DNA of 64,000 nt, from positions 61,451 through 125,450 of the forward strand of contig PMUI01000107.1 in assembly GCA_003166955.1 (NCBI GenBank), read 5' to 3'. This document shows positions 61,931 to 64,000 of this stretch, piece after piece (position 1 is the stretch's first letter; each line of letters begins with the position of its first letter). The position numbers and the translations under genes were made by a program. The DNA is from Acidobacterium sp. GTDB lineage: Bacteria; Acidobacteriota; Terriglobia; Terriglobales; Acidobacteriaceae. Under the pieces are notes generated by a model. The model saw only the letters and a program-made list of their open reading frames with translations, was not told the origin of the DNA and made no database searches.

Positions 61931-62743
61931 ATGAAGCCACAAATTGAAAACATCGTCGGTATCCCAATCGCAGTTGTGCATCGCACGACGCCTTGGATTT
62001 GGGACCTAAGACAGGACGCGGACGAGAATCGAGCGATTGGCGAACCCATTCCCGAGTCCAATCGCTTCATCGCCCGCTCTGTTGAAACTCCGATGGTCGA
62101 GTGGAAAGGAGGCATCAAGCTTCCCGGACAGCCGCCGCTCCCGAAATATTTCGACGGTCATGCGATTCGAGACCATTTCATGGAACTCAAGAGCGACGCG
62201 GACGTTCTGGCGTTTCTGAACCTCTACGGAAAGTTTTCATCCTTGGAAGAGCTGGAGCGCACTGAGGGCTGGAAGCGAGTTGACTTTGAAGGCTGGCAGA
62301 CCGTCTTCGCGGAACTCGCCAGACGTGCACCCGAAACGTGGAGTGACTATGTAAATAGCTTGCTCTTGCCAAGAACCGGCTTCGACATCAGAGGTGTTCT
62401 CAGCGCACTCGTGTGGGGCTCAACGCACCAGGTGGAATTTCACTGGCGCGGTCTTCCACAAGCCGACTGGCGCGGGGCAAAGCACCTCGCCTCCTTGCAA
62501 ACCAACACCGTGGTATCTGCAATCCTAGCCACCATCGAAATAGACCATCTTCGAGGGGCGAAATTTGGCGTTTGCGCTCGCAAGGACTGCCCGAAATTCT
62601 TCGAGATCACCAGTCACCACAAACGGAAATACTGCAATCAATACTGCGCTCACCTCGAATCCATACGTCGGATGCGAGCACGACGGAAACGCGGGCGTAC
62701 TAAATCCCGCAAGAAAGCCCCGCCAACGCCGGGCCGAAGCTGA
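61931..62743 (+). CDS. zinc-ribbon (CGNR-like) protein of unknown function
   Basis: 270 residues. The long N-terminal part has no recognised domain. The C-terminus carries FGVCARKDCPKFFEITSHHKRKYCNQYC-type spacing (Cys pairs at CARKDC and CNQYC), resembling the CGNR zinc finger of ABATE/CGNR regulators, followed by a strongly basic tail (RRMRARRKRGRTKSRKK). This suggests nucleic-acid binding. It is divergent from the recombinase operon and is part of the island. Confidence 0.65.
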   Translation: MKPQIENIVGIPIAVVHRTTPWIWDLRQDADENRAIGEPIPESNRFIARSVETPMVEWKGGIKLPGQPPLPKYFDGHAIRDHFMELKSDADVLAFLNLYGKFSSLEELERTEGWKRVDFEGWQTVFAELARRAPETWSDYVNSLLLPRTGFDIRGVLSALVWGSTHQVEFHWRGLPQADWRGAKHLASLQTNTVVSAILATIEIDHLRGAKFGVCARKDCPKFFEITSHHKRKYCNQYCAHLESIRRMRARRKRGRTKSRKKAPPTPGRS

Positions 62744-63053
62744 CTTGGAGGTGGTCGACCCCAAGGGGTCTTGCCGGGGGCCTTCGAAAAGATTGGCATT
62801 ACCGAGCGCCTTCGACCTTTGAGATTTCGCCTTAGCAGGGCGGCGAGCTGGTCGGTCCGTTGAAAAATGGCCGCAACCGTTTCTCGCTCCCGGCCACGTA
62901 GTAGTTGAAGGCGTTCTTTCAGGCCGGCAAAGAGCACGGCGACAGAGAGTCAGAAGTCTTGGTCACAAACCTGCCGTCCGCCTCTTTTTAGCCTCTAGGT
63001 GCGCCCTCCATTCGTTCAGCACAAAGCTGGACAACAGACAAAGGAGAAGCAAC
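62744..63053. other. island intergenic region
   Basis: 310 bases with no well-supported gene. A minus-strand frame here (start near 62937, MLFAGLKERLQLLRGRERET) has plausible composition for about 45 residues but then reads antisense into the zinc-ribbon gene, so I leave it unassigned. The AAGGAGAAG site for the next gene is at its right end. Confidence 0.5.
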
Positions 63054-63878
63054 ATGGAACAGCAAGCGATGGACCCGGAAATCGGAATGACCCCAGTTTC
63101 CCCCGAAACACAGTGGGGGCCTGACGCTCCAAAAGGAGCGCGCGCGGTATTCTCCCGCATTATCAAGGAAAGTGCGAACGTCCCTCTTTTCGTAGGGCAG
63201 ACGATGATCAACGCCCTGCGGGACCTCGGCTACAACAACACGACCTCCGCGCTTTGCGAGCACGTGGACAACGCTTTTCAATGGCGCGGCCAGAACGTGC
63301 GCCTTTACTTCCACGAAAAGGGAAAGAAGAAGGACGCCCGCAAGATCGACGTTTTGGTCCTGGACAATGGCGTGGGAATGTCGCCGAATGTCCTGCGTGC
63401 CGTTACAGCCTTCGGCGGCTCCCTTTGTTACGACAACCGCGAAACCGTGGGCAAGTACGGAATGGGGATGAAGGCGGCGGCGCTTAGCATTGGGCCTGTG
63501 TTGGAGATCTACTCGTGGCAGGAAGCCGGCGCCATCTACCGTATGATTCTCGACACGGTGGACCTTTCAAACAAAAACACTAACGTCGTTCAGTTGCCCG
63601 AACCCGTGCTCGTTGACACGCTCCCGCCGGAGGTGAGGGAGATTTTGGTCCAGCCCATGGCCATTCCGTCGACGAAGATCGGCTTGATTTATCTGCTTGT
63701 GCTCGTCGCTCAATACGGCGTAGCGCGGCAAGCAGCGTCCAATTATGGAATTCGGCTGGTGACAACCGTGCTCGCCCGGTGGGCCGCAAAAACAGTGCCG
63801 GCCGCCCCAGCCGCCGCGAGAAAGCAAACGCGCGGCAAGGTTCGGATCGATCCCCCAAAGGGGAATCAGCTACCTTAG
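63054..63878 (+). CDS. GHKL (HSP90-like) ATPase domain protein
   Basis: 274 residues. The Bergerat ATP fold is clear: N-box ALCEHVDNAFQ, G1 box LVLDNGVGMS and G2 box VGKYGMGMKAAAL. After about residue 205 the sequence loses similarity to the usual second half of such proteins and turns hydrophobic and then Ala/Arg/Lys-rich (ARKQTRGKVR), so the gene may be truncated or frameshifted; stand-alone GHKL proteins of mobile elements are often 450 residues or more. There is a strong AAGGAGAAG site. MutL/MORC-like ATPases occur in defence islands, but no partner gene is visible here. Confidence 0.75.
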   Translation: MEQQAMDPEIGMTPVSPETQWGPDAPKGARAVFSRIIKESANVPLFVGQTMINALRDLGYNNTTSALCEHVDNAFQWRGQNVRLYFHEKGKKKDARKIDVLVLDNGVGMSPNVLRAVTAFGGSLCYDNRETVGKYGMGMKAAALSIGPVLEIYSWQEAGAIYRMILDTVDLSNKNTNVVQLPEPVLVDTLPPEVREILVQPMAIPSTKIGLIYLLVLVAQYGVARQAASNYGIRLVTTVLARWAAKTVPAAPAAARKQTRGKVRIDPPKGNQLP

Positions 63879-64000
63879 GCACCTCCTTGACGCCCCCCTA
63901 CCCCTCTGCTCAACAGTCTCTCCCGTAAATTAAGTACTTATATTACAATTACTTACACCGACATGGCTGCCCTTTTCCCGTGTGAGCGCCGGAGGAAAAA
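63879..64000. other. 3' edge of window, no gene seen
   Basis: 122 bases after the GHKL gene with a pyrimidine-rich stretch and an AT-rich segment (near 63925-63955). It may hold the promoter of the next island gene. Confidence 0.5.

Noticed and set aside
62650..62937. 95-codon minus-strand open frame in the island
   Set aside because: Only its first half lies in non-coding DNA; the rest is antisense to the zinc-ribbon gene, with no ribosome site.

Overview
The window looks like a high-GC chromosomal segment from an Acidobacteriota bacterium (Terriglobia-like). This is inferred from the combination of genes: a TreS-maltokinase/GlgE locus, a DAP-type dcw cluster, several secreted Ig-like (choice-of-anchor D) proteins, an uninterrupted stretch of exopolysaccharide genes, and short dispersed palindromic repeats. 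No rRNA or marker gene is present to fix the species.

Layout. 1-7560 (minus): glucan/trehalose block with a glycosyltransferase-like protein, a trehalose synthase-maltokinase fusion broken by one in-frame TAA, glgE, and a membrane GT2. 7627-9937 (minus): threonine aldolase and hemW. 10147-11714 (plus): three small envelope or secreted proteins ending in a strong terminator. 11732-24004 (minus): mraZ-rsmH-ftsL-ftsI-murE-murF-mraY-murD-ftsW-murG, with a textbook triple MraZ box upstream and no murC/ftsQAZ after murG. 24468-30900: an S4 protein, a membrane protein, two related secreted Ig-like/FnIII proteins sharing a leader (one with a perfect CRP-type palindrome), and an AIM24 protein. 31111-46433: polysaccharide cluster that appears to make a GDP-heptose precursor (SIS isomerase, phosphatase, kinase, nucleotidyltransferase and a dedicated transaldolase), plus four glycosyltransferases, an epimerase, a Wzz/Wzc-like protein with a one-base frameshift, Wza, an O-antigen ligase/polymerase and a flippase. 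46659-57363 (mostly minus): oligopeptidase B, a DsbA-like protein and a cytochrome c maturation locus (ccmD, ccmC, ccmB, ccmA, ccmE), split by a 3162-bp transposon. 57585-59787: ilvE, a YhhQ transporter and a tiny membrane protein. 59942-64000: tRNA-Glu carrying an integrated island whose serine recombinase reads into the tRNA gene; the island continues past the window.

The two most striking regions are mobile or repetitive. First, the transposon at 51100-54261 has 19-bp inverted repeats, an 8-bp target duplication and an IS1-type transposase, and carries a single-chain DUF262/DUF1524 (GmrSD-like) defence candidate with a ribbon-helix-helix partner. Second, a family of short palindromes has been accepted in frame inside unrelated proteins (FtsI tail, O-antigen ligase, twice in oligopeptidase B), encoding similar peptides, much like Rickettsia palindromic elements. 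Functional names rest on motif reading only; no database search was run.
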